64,000 bases of DNA. Origin: Acheta domesticus (taxonomy: Eukaryota; Arthropoda; Insecta; Orthoptera; Gryllidae). The DNA is taken from positions 162,065,532 through 162,129,531 of the forward strand of contig JAHLJT010008446.1 in NCBI GenBank assembly GCA_031308135.1, read 5' to 3'. Positions 43,337-55,379 of the stretch are shown piece after piece. The notes below the pieces were generated by a model. That model was not told the origin of the DNA. It ran no database searches and saw nothing but the letters and a program-made list of their open reading frames with translations. Numbering within the stretch: position 1 is the stretch's first letter; every line of letters begins with the position of its first letter. The position numbers were made by a program, and so were the translations under genes.

Positions 43337-45929
43337 AATATGCTCACCAAAAACAGATCTTCAAATAAGGTCAAGTTAATTTTTTTTAAACTTCGAGTAA
43401 TTTTTCTATAATTTCGTGACAAACATAATAGCCCGCTGTAAATTTACTGTGTTTCCGACAGCTGGGTGCGTCGTAAATTAGAATGTGCAATTTTGTATAT
43501 TATTTCTTTCTTCTTTTCTTCGAACTTTTGTTATACACTTACACATTAATATTTTAGAAATTTTTTATTTTGAAATATTTAAAATAAGTAAAAAGAATTA
43601 ATAGCTCTCAGAATAGCGACAATGCAGGGTCTGCAACAATGAAATTAGAGCTGGGCAAAACAATCTATTATCGACCGGTCTCGGTAGCTTTGCTTTCGCT
43701 GTCTCGGAGCCTCGAAAGTCGCGCGCGCGCTCCTGATCTGCCTGTTGAAATCTACACGTAGGTCTCTCTCAAAGGTCGGAACTATCGGAACCGCTCCATT
43801 CTCAGCTGTTCTCGTCAGTATCGGCCGATATCCGCAGTCTCGGCAGAAGCGGCCGCCGCTGGGCGCTCGGCGGATGCTCGGCGGCTCGGCAGCTCGACGG
43901 AACTACGACCGCCAAGTATTGTGAGTGTAAAACTCTTTCATTTAATTGTAATCGATTGATTATAATACCAATAAAATACAATTTCAATTTATCTATTAAT
44001 TTGTTGAAAAGTAACAATCACTCGATTAATTGCAAATAACTTTAGAGAGAAAATAATACAATTTTTGAAATAATTAAAAGAAAAAAAAGTGTGCGAAAAG
44101 TAATTTAAAATCAACTTTTTAGCGATATCAAATAAAATTGAATAAAAATAAAAACTAAAATAATTTTCATCAATTGTATTTGCACTGTGAATTCTTACAC
44201 AAAATTCAACAAAATTGAGATGGGTACTGTTCTTCCCTGCGTGAAAACGCCCTTTCGTCACTGGGCACAATTTTTGTGTAACTGTTGATGTATGCTGCCA
44301 TGGCCTCTGAATTAGGTGAAACAATTGGCAACCAAACAACGGTGCCCGCTACAAATCAGCCTATTTAACTCCTTGCCCTATTGCCACACATAGGTAGATT
44401 CAGAAATTCGAAATGCATAATTAATTATAATACACTACATTTATACATCATATACAATTAGGTAAAATTAATAAATTTATAACATTTTTTGCGTCATAGA
44501 AAAATGCTATAATTTAGTATAAGTCTGGAAATGATACAAATAAATATTTTAATTATTGACTTTAATTCTATCACTGGCATACGAAAGAGATCTAACGTGT
44601 AATTCTTTCAATTAACATAACTTTCCATCCATTTTCTTTATCTTCCTGGAAGAACACACGGGATGGTGAGATATCAACGTCGGAAGTCGGGGTAAACGAC
44701 TTCCCCCTGAGATGCGAGTGATGTTTGTATTGCGAATCTGAGCCCAGCGATCACCCATGACCCATCGGTTACCTACGATAATCCGCTTCTTTTCTTTGTG
44801 TAATGAATTAAGAGGAAAGCGAGCTGGTGGTATCTAAAAATAAGGAATGTCAAATTCAAAAACAAGTGACATCCTCGGTCTAGATCTAGATAAAAACAGA
44901 GGTTCGATGCCAAACGGCTGGGATTAGTGAACGTGGAAATAATTTAAACGTACATTTTTAACGAAAATAGAAGAAAATAGAAATACATTTCAAGAAAAAA
45001 TCTTAGTAAGTTAAATATACCTTAAAATATCTTTACGTGAAAAGGCGAAATAATTATTCGTCATAATTGTTATTTTTATATTATTTTTATTATATACATG
45101 TCAAAAGCCGAAAGCTATCTACAAAAATTACAGGTTCTGCCGATTGCTTATGCATTGGCCAACGTACAAATCTCGCAAACAGCAAAATATTTTGCCTTAT
45201 TCAAGACAACATACCGCCAGAATGCCTCGAGTTTGAACTATACTAAACGGTGGCAAGAGTTCCGATGACGCCTCCAGGCCAAATTTCGGTAACGTTCGTT
45301 CTCGATAATGGTAGTTCCTGAACTGGCATTCTCGGACACAGTAGTATCGGCGCGCCTGGTATCGCCGCCGAGAACGAACGGAACTGAGAGCGTTTTTGTC
45401 CGGCTCTAAATGGCATTCACTTTGCGCTCGCAAATATCTGTGAATAACGTGTCATTGTTGTGACCTGATGGAGCTGTATGAAAAGGAATTATAATTGTCT
45501 AATTTATGTTGATATTTGCATGAAGATATTTAGTTTTCGCGCCAAATGCTGTACCATTTGTAGTGAGTAGAGAATTTGTTGCATAGTTTTAAAATACTCT
45601 TCTCTAATGACGGCCCTATGGAATTCATTTCTGTATTGTCCAGGGTATCAGGCTTCTTTTTCCAATACAGGTTTACAAAACTTTTGTATTCTATTTTTGT
45701 GCAGTTGTAGAATTCACATAGTTTTGACAACACTGCGATGGAAACAGTGAGTTGTAATCTAAGATATAGTAGCGCATAAAGTGCAATATTTCAATACTGC
45801 GTAGCTGTTTCCTCTAATACTGGAAAGTAAGTGCTGTTGTAGCACCACTAGTTTACAACTGATTTTCTCCGTCTCTGCTGTCCCACTCACTTAGAAAGCA
45901 GCAGTGCTTTGTTTACTGGAGCTCGATAC
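43337..45929. other. No gene recognised; two GC-rich patches
   Basis: 43650-43920 and 45225-45415 are GC-rich and share a loose vocabulary (TATCGG, TCTCGG, GGAAC). GAGCTGGGCAAAACAATC at about 43649 resembles some hAT left ends, but I found no matching right end. The frames at 43802-44017, 43989-44339, 45197-45433 and 45530-45733 have no motif I know. Confidence 0.35.
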
Positions 45930-45977
45930 CGTGCAACAATTTTATGATCATCAAACAATACTCATTCGACTCAAATA
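45930..45977 (+). repeat. Dispersed repeat X, copy 3, left part
   Basis: TTTATGATCATCAAACAATAC and CATTCGACTCAAATA match X copy 4 at 53102-53136 up to the hAT insertion. Confidence 0.65.
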
Positions 45978-48900
45978 CAGTGGCGGCTCGTTTGTATGAG
46001 CTACCGTGCTATAGCACGTAATCAAATATCTCTTTCCAAAAATATTAATAACACGCTCTTTCAGGTAGCTTTAATTTACATTTAACTCCAAGTAATTCAT
46101 TTTCTGATGCTCCGCCTGCCTGCTTCCTTATGCGGGCGTGCGAGGAAGGCCAGTATAACAGGCCACTTGCGTACGGGCTACTTCCCCAGTAGCGCGGAAA
46201 CGGGGAGAGAAGAGCATAGTGCGCATGCGCCGGCCGATCTCCTCTTGCCCTTCAAGCCCGCGGTTTGCTGCTTCTGACGAGCTACGCGAAGGGATAGCCC
46301 GTCCGAGGATGTACTAGTAGTAGTAGTCCCTTTAGGCGCAAGATGGCAGCAGCAAACAAACATTGACGCCAAGTTCGTGACAAGCCTGGGTGAGCCTGGG
46401 CTTAGTCCTAATACGTGCCCTGTGCTCGTGTTGTCATAGGTTAGTAAAGATGCATTGTGTAAAACTGTTTCTTTGATATCTGAAGATAAGAGTGCTGTCG
46501 CAAAACTGAATTCGATAGATAGTTTACTAAAGATGCAGTTCTCAACAAGATTATTGGAAGATAAAATTGAAATAAAACGTCTCGGTAGGTCCACTCCATT
46601 ATTACATATATCTCAAAAAGCTAAAGGTGGTAAGAACTGCAGTTACAATAGAGTATTTAATCCCAGCATTTACGAAACTAACAAGTGTATTTGTGGTTGT
46701 GATATTAGGAATGCACTTTTCTGCTTTCCATGCGTTCTTTTTGGAAACAACGACTTTTGGTCGCTTGCGGGAGTAAAATATCTCGCAAATTTGAAAGCAT
46801 ATATCAAGAAACACTCTGAAAACAAAAAAAAACATGAATAATAAGTTATATCTCAGTATTATAGGGAGTGTGAACATTGCAACGCAGCTCAATTGTGCTT
46901 ACCACTCTTCGGTATAGAAGCATAACCAACAAGTCGAGAAAAATAGGTACATCCTCTCTAAAATAATAGACTGCATCAAATTGTGTGGATCATTTGATTA
47001 GGCTCTGAGGGGTCATGACGAATCTGAAACGTCCGACAATCCAGCTATGTTTTTAGGATTTTGTAAGTAGTTTAGACAGTGCCGTAAAGGAACATATTGA
47101 ATCCAATAAAGTTTTCAAAGGTACAACAAAAACAATTCAAAATGAGTTGTTGGATTGCATATTGGACGTGTGTCGCGAAAAGATTGTGGAGGAAATGGCA
47201 GAATCAGAATTTTCTGCAGTTATGGCCGATAAAACAACGGACGTTTCTGAACAGTTCCAGCAAACAATAGTGTTTAGATATGAAAAAAACTGTTTCCCTT
47301 GTGACAGATTTTGGGAATTTTTTAATCCGACGGGACAAAATGCAGCAATTTCAGAATGCATTCTCAAGGAAATGGACGGGATTTTCAAGGATAATCCAAA
47401 TAAAATAATTGCTCAGACGTTTGATGGGGCATCTGTCATGAGTGGGGCAAATGGAGGAGTGCAGGCAAAAATAAAATGCCATTATCCTAACGCACATTAC
47501 ATTCACCGTTATGCGCACCAGTTGAATTTAATTCTGGAATTAAATTCAACTGGAGCTTCTTCACAGAATCAGTCTGCAAGAGTATTCTTTTGTAGCTTAT
47601 CAGGGTTTCTTAGTTTCTTCTCGATATCACCACTGCGCTTGTCAGCGCTCGACTCTGTTATCGCCAAAAGAAATCCTGGTGGCTCTTCCCCAAGTTGAAA
47701 TTTTAAAAGCAGGACGGTTAATGTGGTATACGAAAATCAAGAACCTCACGATCCACGAGGACAGTACAGGAAGCACGAGCTCTAAGGCATTATTTAGAGG
47801 ATGAAGAGTTGGCTGTTCTTCTTTCGTAGAATAATGCTCCACGTTGATATTTTGTATAATCAATTACACTCAAGATCAACTGATGCAGTTAAAATAAAAG
47901 TGGAGTAAATGTTTTCATTCAGGCCATAAGCCTTATTAGGGACTCGGGAAGCATTCGGAATGAAGTGCCGACGTCAGTCGCTAGTGACAACAAGCGAAGG
48001 AAATCATCACATAGATCAGTAGATGCTAAGGAAGTATGCGATTGCATTATTGTAGTCACGAACCCGTTTCAATTCTCTGAGTCATCTCGACGCTGCAAAA
48101 CTCTTCAATTCCAACTATTTCGACGGTTACACAAAGCTTTTCCCAGAAAAAGCACTTGAAGTTGCAGTTCAAAATTACAATATGTTGGAAAAGTCTAAAT
48201 TGAAAACAGAGTTAAGTGATCTTTATGAAAGGAAAGATTTCAGACAAATTGATGATGCCGTTCCTCTGCTACAATTAATATTAAAGAACAATTTGCAAGC
48301 GACATTCCCTTTTGAAGGATGTGATAACAACTCCCATGACAACTGCAGAGCAAAGAAAGATGCTTCTTATCTCTAAAGAAAATAAAAACCTTTATACCGA
48401 ATACTATGTCTCAAGAATGACTTACGGCATTGGCAATGGTTTCTGTGGAGAAGAGATTGGTTGGCTGGCTTGCTTACGTGACTGACGTGCTGTGGCTGTG
48501 CTCCAATATTTTACTAATTTTTCAGCTACTTTTCTACATATTTCAAGTGACTTTTGCTGTTAAACTGTCTTCTTTACTTGTTACAGATAAGCTGAAAGAG
48601 ATTTATATTGTCCGAAGCAGTGAAAAAGAAGTAATCCATGTATTTGGTTCAAAAGACGGCGTAACGGACAAACGTTTATTTGAACAGTGTAAAGACCATT
48701 AATATTAATTTTTCTCTGTAAATTAATTGAAATTTGCGTAAAGTTTTAAACTATTTGTGAAAGTGTTGTGAAAATTGTGAAAACATAAAAATTTAAAGTT
48801 TCGTCCACCACAGTAACGGAAAAACTTGAACTTTAAATTTGTGGAAGTGGTGAATTTCGTGGCCTTTCAATAGGTAAAGTATATTAATCTAATTGTATTT

Positions 48901-49138
48901 ATTAATTTGCAGCTTCAATCTATTGCATTAAACACACTGAACGCTTTTTGAATTTAATTAATCACATTTAAATACTAATTAGAATCAGATCACCGTTATT
49001 TTTAAATCAATACGTAACGAAATTTAAATAAGTTACTACAATTAAATTAAAGAGATAATTTAGGGAGTAGTTTTTTTGTAGTATTCTGAATTATCTATTT
49101 ACTTATTTCCATATTTACCACGCACATGACACGCATTC

Positions 49139-49750
49139 GTGACATGGCTAAGACAAATCGATGTTTTTTGCTTTACAGAACATTGGTTGTCTCAAAATGA
49201 TATAAACACACTCCAAATTCCTAGCTTTTACCTTGCAGGATCGTATTGTAGAGCGAGGGAGTCAAATAAGGGCCCTGCTTACAGAGGTTCGTGTATTTAC
49301 ATAAGAAATTATATTGATTCTACCTTCTTGTCAGAATTCAATTTATATGCAGTTGAAAAAGTTTTTTGAAACAACAGTAGTACACCTTACTACGCTCAAA
49401 ATTATCTTGCTTTGCATTTACAGACCTCCAACGAAGCGAGCTTCAGATTATTTTACTTTCTTGGAAAATCTAGAGATAATTCTGAACAAAATTAGTAAAC
49501 TCTCTTTTAAATCCATTGTTGTATGTGGAGATTTCAATATTGATTTTCTGAGCGAATCCCACGAAAAAGAGCAGTTTCTCAATTTACTTCATTCTTTTAA
49601 TTTAGATATTACAGTGAATGTACCAACACGGAATACGCTTAAATCACAAAAAGCATTAGATTAAATTATAATTAACAAAATAACAACTACATATGAAATA
49701 ATAACGAATAATCTAGGATACAGTGACCACGATGCACAAATTCTTACAAT
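49139..49750 (+). pseudogene. LINE endonuclease domain (APE-like)
   Basis: The first segment has IDVFCFTEHWLSQND (49160), where the E of TEHWL is the metal-binding residue. After a frameshift in a T run at about 49366 come IILLCIYRPPTKRASDYF, then VVCGDFNIDFLSE (49525) with the catalytic GDFN block. NNLGYSDHDAQ (about 49710), in a further frame past a stop, supplies the SDH motif. The N-terminal strand with its asparagine is not found, so either the 5' part of this copy is deleted or it has diverged. In LINEs this domain nicks the target DNA to prime reverse transcription. Confidence 0.85.
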
Positions 49751-50159
49751 TACTGAGAACATAAAACACTGACACAATAAATAATACACGCATGTGCAGA
49801 GCATTCACTAAAGTTAATATAAAATTATTTATATTAACGGACTACTTGATGAAGGAATCATGAGACGCAGTTTATAACGCTGTTGACAAAAATGAAAAAT
49901 ATAATTTATTTTTCTCCAAGCTTTCAATTAATTTTAACGCGTGCTTTCCTCTTAAAAAGAGAAAATTAAACATTTCAACCAAAAGTAATACTTGGATCAC
50001 ACAAGGAATTAGAACATCGTGTAAAAACAAACGTACGCTTTACTTTATTTCTAAACATCATAACGTATCACCCGGTTTCCATATATACTTCCGAGAATAC
50101 AAAAGAATTTTAAGAAAAGTAATAGTTCAGGCACAAATAATGAAAATAGTCAGGACATT

Positions 50160-51540
50160 TTGAGCGCTAGTAACCAAACTAAAGCAATGTGGGATATCGT
50201 AAAAAATACAACCACATCATCTCGATACCTTGTAGAGAATGTTATTTTAAAGGATAATGAAAGAGAAACAAGTAATCCAGAAAAAGTTGCCAATCTCTTC
50301 AACAAACACTTTTCTATAATTGCGTCTGATCTCACGAAGTGACTAAAACCACAAAATTCAACATCTTACACTTCCTAAAAAATTTCCGATACGATATTTA
50401 TTTCTGAAACTTCTCCCAACGAAATCCTCAGAATAATCAGTAAATTAAAAAATAAATATTCATCTGGTTTAGATGAACTTCCGGATTGTTAATTAAAAAC
50501 TTGTGCACCTGCCTTTATACATCCATTAACTCACATTTTCAATGCTTCTTTATGTACAGGAATATTTCCAGATATTTTCAAAACAGCAAATATTAACCCA
50601 CTTTTTAAAAAAAGGAAACAAAAATGATATTCAAAATTACCGGCAAATTTCTCTTTTGTCAGTTTTCTCAAAAATATTAGAGAGACTTTTCTACTTACGA
50701 ATGGAAACTTTTCTCAGGAAAAACAAAGAGTTTTCAGACTCACAACACGGTTTTAGAAAATCAAAATCTACGGAAACTGCCATTTTTGCTTTTCTCAAAG
50801 ATTTTGCTTCATCAATAGACCAAAATGAAGCACCCATTGCAATATTCTTAGATCTTTCGAAAGCTTTTGACGTTATTGACCATAATATCTTGCTCTCTCA
50901 TACCTTCGTATGGAATTCGTGGTATTGCCCTAGATTGGATAACTTCATACCTTCAACATCGGACTCAAAGAGTAGAAATACCATACTGGCACGAAAGGAC
51001 ATTACATACTTATATTTCCAATTCTTTGCCAATTGAGCATGGGGTCCCGCAAGGTTCGATCTTAGATCCTATTCTCTTTCTGTTATATGTAAACGATATG
51101 CCCTCATCTATTAAAAATGGAAGAACGGTTCTGTTTCCTGATGACACGAATGTTCTTTGCAAAAAAGAAGCAGTAAATGGTACAATTTCAGAAGTTACAA
51201 ATTGGTTTAATAATAACAAAATTAATTGTTAACGAAAGAAAAACTGTTTCAATGCATTTTTGCATCTCAAATCGGCAATCCCATGTTCCATTGAAAATGA
51301 ACAATATGCAATTAGCTGATGTTGAGGAAACAAACTTTTTAGGTCTTTCAATTCAATCAAACCTCAAATGGAATGTATATATAACAGAATTAAACACTAA
51401 ATTAAGTTCATTATGCTACGCATTCAGAATTCTTTCAAATTCTGTCAGCCTTCATGCAGCTCGTTGCGTTTATTTTGCAAATGTACATTCCCGCCAGATA
51501 TGGCATAATATTCTGGGGAAACTCATCCTGTAGTATTCAG
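50160..51540 (+). pseudogene. LINE reverse transcriptase domain
   Basis: The linker (QTKAMWDIVKNTTTSSRYLV, 50172) is followed by RT blocks: KKGNKNDIQNYRQISLLSVF (50605; YRQISL for the usual YRPISL), QHGFRKSKSTETAIFAFLKD (50740), FLDLSKAFDVIDHNILL (50845), YGIRGIALDWITSYLQHRTQ, GVPQGSILDPILFLLYVND (51040), and VLFPDDTNVL (51130) for the usual FADD. Then come NKLIVNERKTVSMHF and FLGLSIQSNLKWNVYI. Frameshifts lie near 50900 and 51225. The A to P change in the catalytic box and the frame breaks mean no activity in this copy. Copy B at 27890 retains FADD. Confidence 0.9.
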
Positions 51541-51948
51541 ACCTTCAGATTGCAAAAGAAATTATTCGAATAATGAAAAAATGCCTTCCACGTGATTCCT
51601 GCAAGCCTCTTTTCATTGAGCTGGGAATCCTGCCATTGCCTTGTCTATTTATTTACGAATCTGTAATATTTGTCAAAAATGACCTACTTAACGGAGGGAA
51701 ACATATTTTCATGCAATATTGATATTTATAATTACAACACATGCCGTAGAAATCACGTGCATCAAGCGTCAGTATCAACAGCTCAGTACAAGAAATCAAC
51801 ATACAATACATGTACGTTACTTTACAACGCATTGCCAGATGACATAAAACAATTAAAGTCGGTACACACATTTAAGTTAAAAGTAAAATCTTTTCTGCTG
51901 CAAAACTGTTTCTATACAATTAGAGACTATACTGATCGTGAAAAATGA
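51541..51948 (+). pseudogene. LINE C-terminal coding end
   Basis: It carries IWHNILGKLIL, then a frame with CRRNHVHQASVSTAQYKKST and CTLLYNALPDDIKQLKSVHT, ending FKLKVKSFLLQNCFYTIRDY and a stop at about 51948. It is parallel to 28300-28690 and, inverted, to 410-700. This C-terminal pattern (TLLYNxLPxDIKxL...FKxxVKSFLL) is common in CR1/L2/Jockey-type LINEs. Confidence 0.8.
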
Positions 51949-52312
51949 AAAATAATGTTTATTTTAACAAAACAAAGATATATAATGAATTAGTTTACGT
52001 TTGTATTGTATACATTTTTAAAAAAATATTTAATACGCCTGTAACAAGTAATGTACTTCAGCTTCCGGGTCAATGACCCCCATCTCGATCAGGTTTTTGG
52101 CAAGTTTCCCTGATCCATTGAGCAAATGCTGAGATGGCCCCTTGTTTTGCTTCTGGACGTAAATGTAGCTTCACTGTGCGCACGTTTTGTTGAGCACTCC
52201 TTTTGCTTGTAGTTCATTTACCGTTGAAATTTATTTTCTCTAGCTCGGGAACAAACATTTTTCAAATATTGTTATTTTTCTAAAATAATGATTTTCTAAA
52301 TTCATTTTTTCG

Positions 52313-52353
<41 letters not shown>
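52313..52353. repeat. (ATT)n microsatellite in the LINE 3' part
   Basis: About 13 ATT units. They are absent from copies A and B at the same position. Confidence 0.9.
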
Positions 52354-52354
<1 letters not shown>

Positions 52355-52607
52355 TGGCCCTCAAGAAAATGTGCGCAGATAAATTTCTTTCCACACACGT
52401 CATATACAGTTTTTACTGTTTTTTGACAAATAAATAAATAAATAAATAGATTGGTGCATTGGAGGACTTCAACAGAAGGGTTAACAACAAATTTAGCAAA
52501 ATGAAAGAGCGACGAATGGATTTTACTTTTCGTCATTAGGTGAGTACTGCACCTGTATATCTCTCAAATGTAGCACGTAAGTTCATTTCGGTCACGAGCC
52601 GCCATTT

Positions 52608-52855
52608 CTCAAACAGTGTGCCACATTAGTTCCAATATGGCCAATTTAACGTTAAAACCATAAAAATACACCTTTCGATTGGCCATAGCTCCGTAAATTT
52701 TCATCCAAAATACTTTAATTTTAAGTGACATGAAAGCCCCAAATCTCTGCTTTAAGACCTTTGTTTCGCACAATTTAATTATTTCACTGCAATTGGATAA
52801 CATTGCGCATTCATTATTAACGACCCCACGTTTGTGCTGCACGCTGTAGAAGATT
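52608..52855 (+). repeat. Dispersed repeat X, copy 3, right part
   Basis: CTCAAACAGTGTGCCACATT, ATTTAACGTTAAAACC, GGCCATAGCTCCGTAAATTT and CGACCCCACGTTTG continue repeat X after the hAT element. Confidence 0.8.
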
Positions 52856-52879
52856 TCTTTGGTCTGTATAAAGCTTTAT

Positions 52880-53385
52880 TGAACATATTGGTGGAAGCTT
52901 GAGAAATAAAATTGTTTTGATACAAGAATAACATCGGCACCAATAAAACCGTTTCTAAAATGGTCCAGGTGTATCACGAACCTCGTAAACACCACATTTT
53001 TCGGCCTTTTACGCTATTTAGAAATAACGAATAAATATTATTTAATGATATTTTTATCAACATGTTTTGCTGAGGTTGTGCCCGCGTAATCCCACAACAC
53101 TTATGATCATCAAACATTACTCATTTGACTCAAACAGTGGGCCACATTAGTCGGAATACAGTCAATTTTACGTTAAAACGATAGGAATAAGCACTTTTCA
53201 AGTGGCCATAGCTCCGTAAATTTTGATCCAAAATACTTTTAATTTAGATAAGATTAATACTTGAAATCACTAGTTTAAGAAATTTGCTTCGCAAAATTTA
53301 AATATTTCATTGCAATCTGCTAAAATATCACCGCGCACCATCACTGATAACAACCCTCGTCTGAGCCGCACTGTTGAACTAATAG
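52880..53385 (+). repeat. Dispersed repeat X, copy 4
   Basis: AACATCGGCACCAATAAAACC, ATGATCATCAAACATTACTC, CTCAAACAGTGGGCCACATT and GGCCATAGCTCCGTAAATTT appear as an uninterrupted copy, in tandem with copy 3. It documents the empty hAT target site. Confidence 0.8.
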
Positions 53386-54837
53386 TTTTATAACATTTCA
53401 TGTATCTGTATATGTAATTCTTGAAATACTTTTGAATCCTATAAGATGTATAATTACGTAAAGGAGAAAATACGCACTCACAAAATGTAATGCAAAACAA
53501 AGATTAGCTAAAGCTTTGTTTCTTAGGTAATATAAATGAAAAGAAAATGTATTATTACATTCGGGGTAGACCATCGGGGTATTATTACATTCGGGGTAGA
53601 CCATCAGATTTGATAACAGCAAATAATATTATATAAGTAGACATCTTCAAAACGGTTTCAAGAATTGAAAAGCTATTTGCTATTACATTGACATGATACG
53701 GAGTGCAATGAGTCTCCTTGACTCGTGCATGGCGCCACCCCTCTGCTACGCCTATTTACCCTTCTAGGCGGCCTGCGGATTCGACACACCCACGCGCGAG
53801 GCGCCTCCTGCCGCCTACACAAAAGGCCTCCTTGGCCCATCCCACGGGATTTCTCCGCGAGTCGCCTCCCCCTCTCCTTCAACCGTGCTGTACCTCGTGT
53901 CCTCGAGAGCTCCAAATTTATTACCGGAACAGTCGAGTTAAGGAGACCGGTGGCACTCAGCTCGTGTAATCCCTGAGGGACTTCATAAAAACATCACGAC
54001 TACTGGACACCTCACAGCTGCAAAACAGCTCGCAAAAGCCACGTGCGCACAAAGGCCGACCAATTAAAAACTTAGTTAAAAAGGTGCAATAGGGGAGGGA
54101 TAGACTCGGGCCAATTGGAAGAAAAGATTCATGAAAAAATCCAGAAGCCAGATGATCGGTCGATCAGAGGCAAAACTTTACACACATGACAAGACAACTT
54201 CTCGAATAGAGTGGGCGAAAGATGCGAGAGGGTAGCAGGCAGAGAAATGCGTGGAGAAGAACTTTTTGAGACTTAGATGAGAGAAGCTCAAAGTGAGCAC
54301 TTTGCTTTAGAAAGTGAGACCTATTTAAGAACGTGAGACCTGAGACGACCTATTTAAGAACGTGAGACCTGAGACGACCTATTTAAGAACCTATAACGAA
54401 AACTGCATAGACGAGACTGAGTCTATTAACGGTGGAGTCAATTCTGAACCGCCGCGTGACACATGCTGGCCTAAATGATCCGCTGGTCCATCATTCTTGT
54501 AACTGGAATTAAGTCCATGTTACGGATCAGTCGGACAGTCACCCAACAATTAACTAAGGGTGTGGCGTCCGGCTAAACGACTGCGTAACTCAAGGGGTGA
54601 CGTGTGATGGCCTTATCTTGCGAATCGCCATTATGGTCCTGCCGAACGAGAATGGTCGTGGAGAGCTGCTGCTGATGTCCCAGACATGCGCAACGGAAGC
54701 ACGACATTCTCCTTGCCGTGTTCAAGGCTTTGTTAGCCGTGCTTTGTCGGGAGCCTACAGCCGGAACTGCCCGGTAACAGCCCGGTAACTGCCCGCGAGA
54801 GTGCAACCCCACCGAAGTGTGGTAAATACAATTAACA
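53386..54837. other. No gene recognised; two small tandem repeats and a GC-rich patch
   Basis: A 28-base direct duplication containing CATTCGGGGTAGACCATC lies at about 53551-53605. A 30-odd-base unit containing CCTATTTAAGAACGTGAGAC is repeated about 2.6 times at 54320-54395. 53700-53930 and 54560-54810 are GC-rich, with open frames on both strands that I do not recognise. Confidence 0.45.
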
Positions 54838-54897
54838 AAATTTATATCATAACTACTATATCACTTCATAATTAATTGTAATTATGTAAAGAAGATG
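54838..54897. repeat. 60-base direct repeat, unit 1
   Basis: AAAATTTATATCATAACTAC through to GTAAAGAAGAT is identical to 55380-55439 as far as I can read. The two units bracket 482 bases that include the left end of a TIR element. Confidence 0.9.
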
Positions 54898-55379
54898 TAC
54901 ACCATCATTTATTTATGAATACACCCATCGTCATTTGATTCAATAGAAATTCTAGACTCACTAGGGAATGCCGCGATGTGACATGTTGAAACATGCCCTC
55001 ATATTTTTTTCATTTAATGTACATGCCATGTTGATCTCATGATGAACATTTTGGGTGCCGATACATACTGCTACTTTAAACATTTCCAAACTTGCCAACA
55101 TTTTCGCTACATTTTTCGTTTCAACAGAGAAGTTGGACAACCCTCGCAAGCCTAGCAACGAGCGCGCGACCGCCGAGGTTGGCGTTGCAGAAGGTTGTTT
55201 CCTCAATGTCAAATGACATTCGGTGGGAGTAGGCCATTCTCAGGACACTCATTGCTTTTCTTATTGTGCAAGTCCATTTTATTTCAGACATTTTATTTCC
55301 TTAACCATTTCTCAATGAAAGTTTGTTCCTTTTTTTCATTACCATTAATACAGTCAACATGCATAATTATTAAATATTG

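Larger units (their letters stand above)
48462..52447 (+). mobile_element. LINE family A, long copy C
   Basis: It is bounded by AGATTGGT at 48454-48461 and 52448-52455, a clean target duplication within the hAT transposase gene. It ends GTTTTTTGACAAATAAATAA with an (AAAT)n tail. It is about 4.0 kb: a 5' region without recognised ORF1 (48462-49130), endonuclease (49139-49750), linker, reverse transcriptase (50520-51540), C-terminal part and 3' untranslated part (51950-52440). It is the longest copy in the window. Confidence 0.85.
46440..52537 (+). pseudogene. hAT transposase (ZMYM1/DUF4371-like), broken and split
   Basis: Blocks in order: an N-terminal TTF-type zinc-finger-like region (YNRVFNPSIYE, then RNALFCFPCVLFG, 46650-46750); GHDESETSDNPAMFLGF (47015); TIQNELLDCILDVCREKIVE (47130); a catalytic core with FSAVMADKTTDVS (47215), FDGASVMSGANGGVQAKI (47420) and IHRYAHQLNLILE (47500); VDILYNQLHSRSTDAVKI (47843); and the dimerisation region with TTPMTTAE (48330) and ALAMVSVEKRLV (48430). 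The last codons, NNKFSKMKERRMDFTFRH and a stop, lie at 52480-52537, beyond the LINE. Several frameshifts and stops (near 46840, 47065, 47690 and 47800) make it inactive. In hAT enzymes this protein excises and reinserts the element as a dimer. Confidence 0.85.
45978..52607 (+). mobile_element. hAT DNA transposon, 6.6 kb including a LINE
   Basis: The left end CAGTGGCGGCTCGTTTG and the inverted right end AAATGGCGGCTCGTGACC share TGGCGGCTCGT. The last three bases at the right have changed from the expected CTG. The 8-base duplications are CTCAAATA (45970-45977) and CTCAAACA (52608-52615). Uninterrupted X copies at 53129 and 17831 show the target as a single CAAACA site. The GC-rich left leader (46110-46330) precedes the transposase gene. 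Without the LINE the element would be about 2.6 kb, a normal hAT size. Confidence 0.85.

Noticed and set aside
43649..43930. Possible second hAT left end (GAGCTGGGCAAAACAATC)
   Set aside because: No inverted right end and no 8-base duplication could be found downstream.
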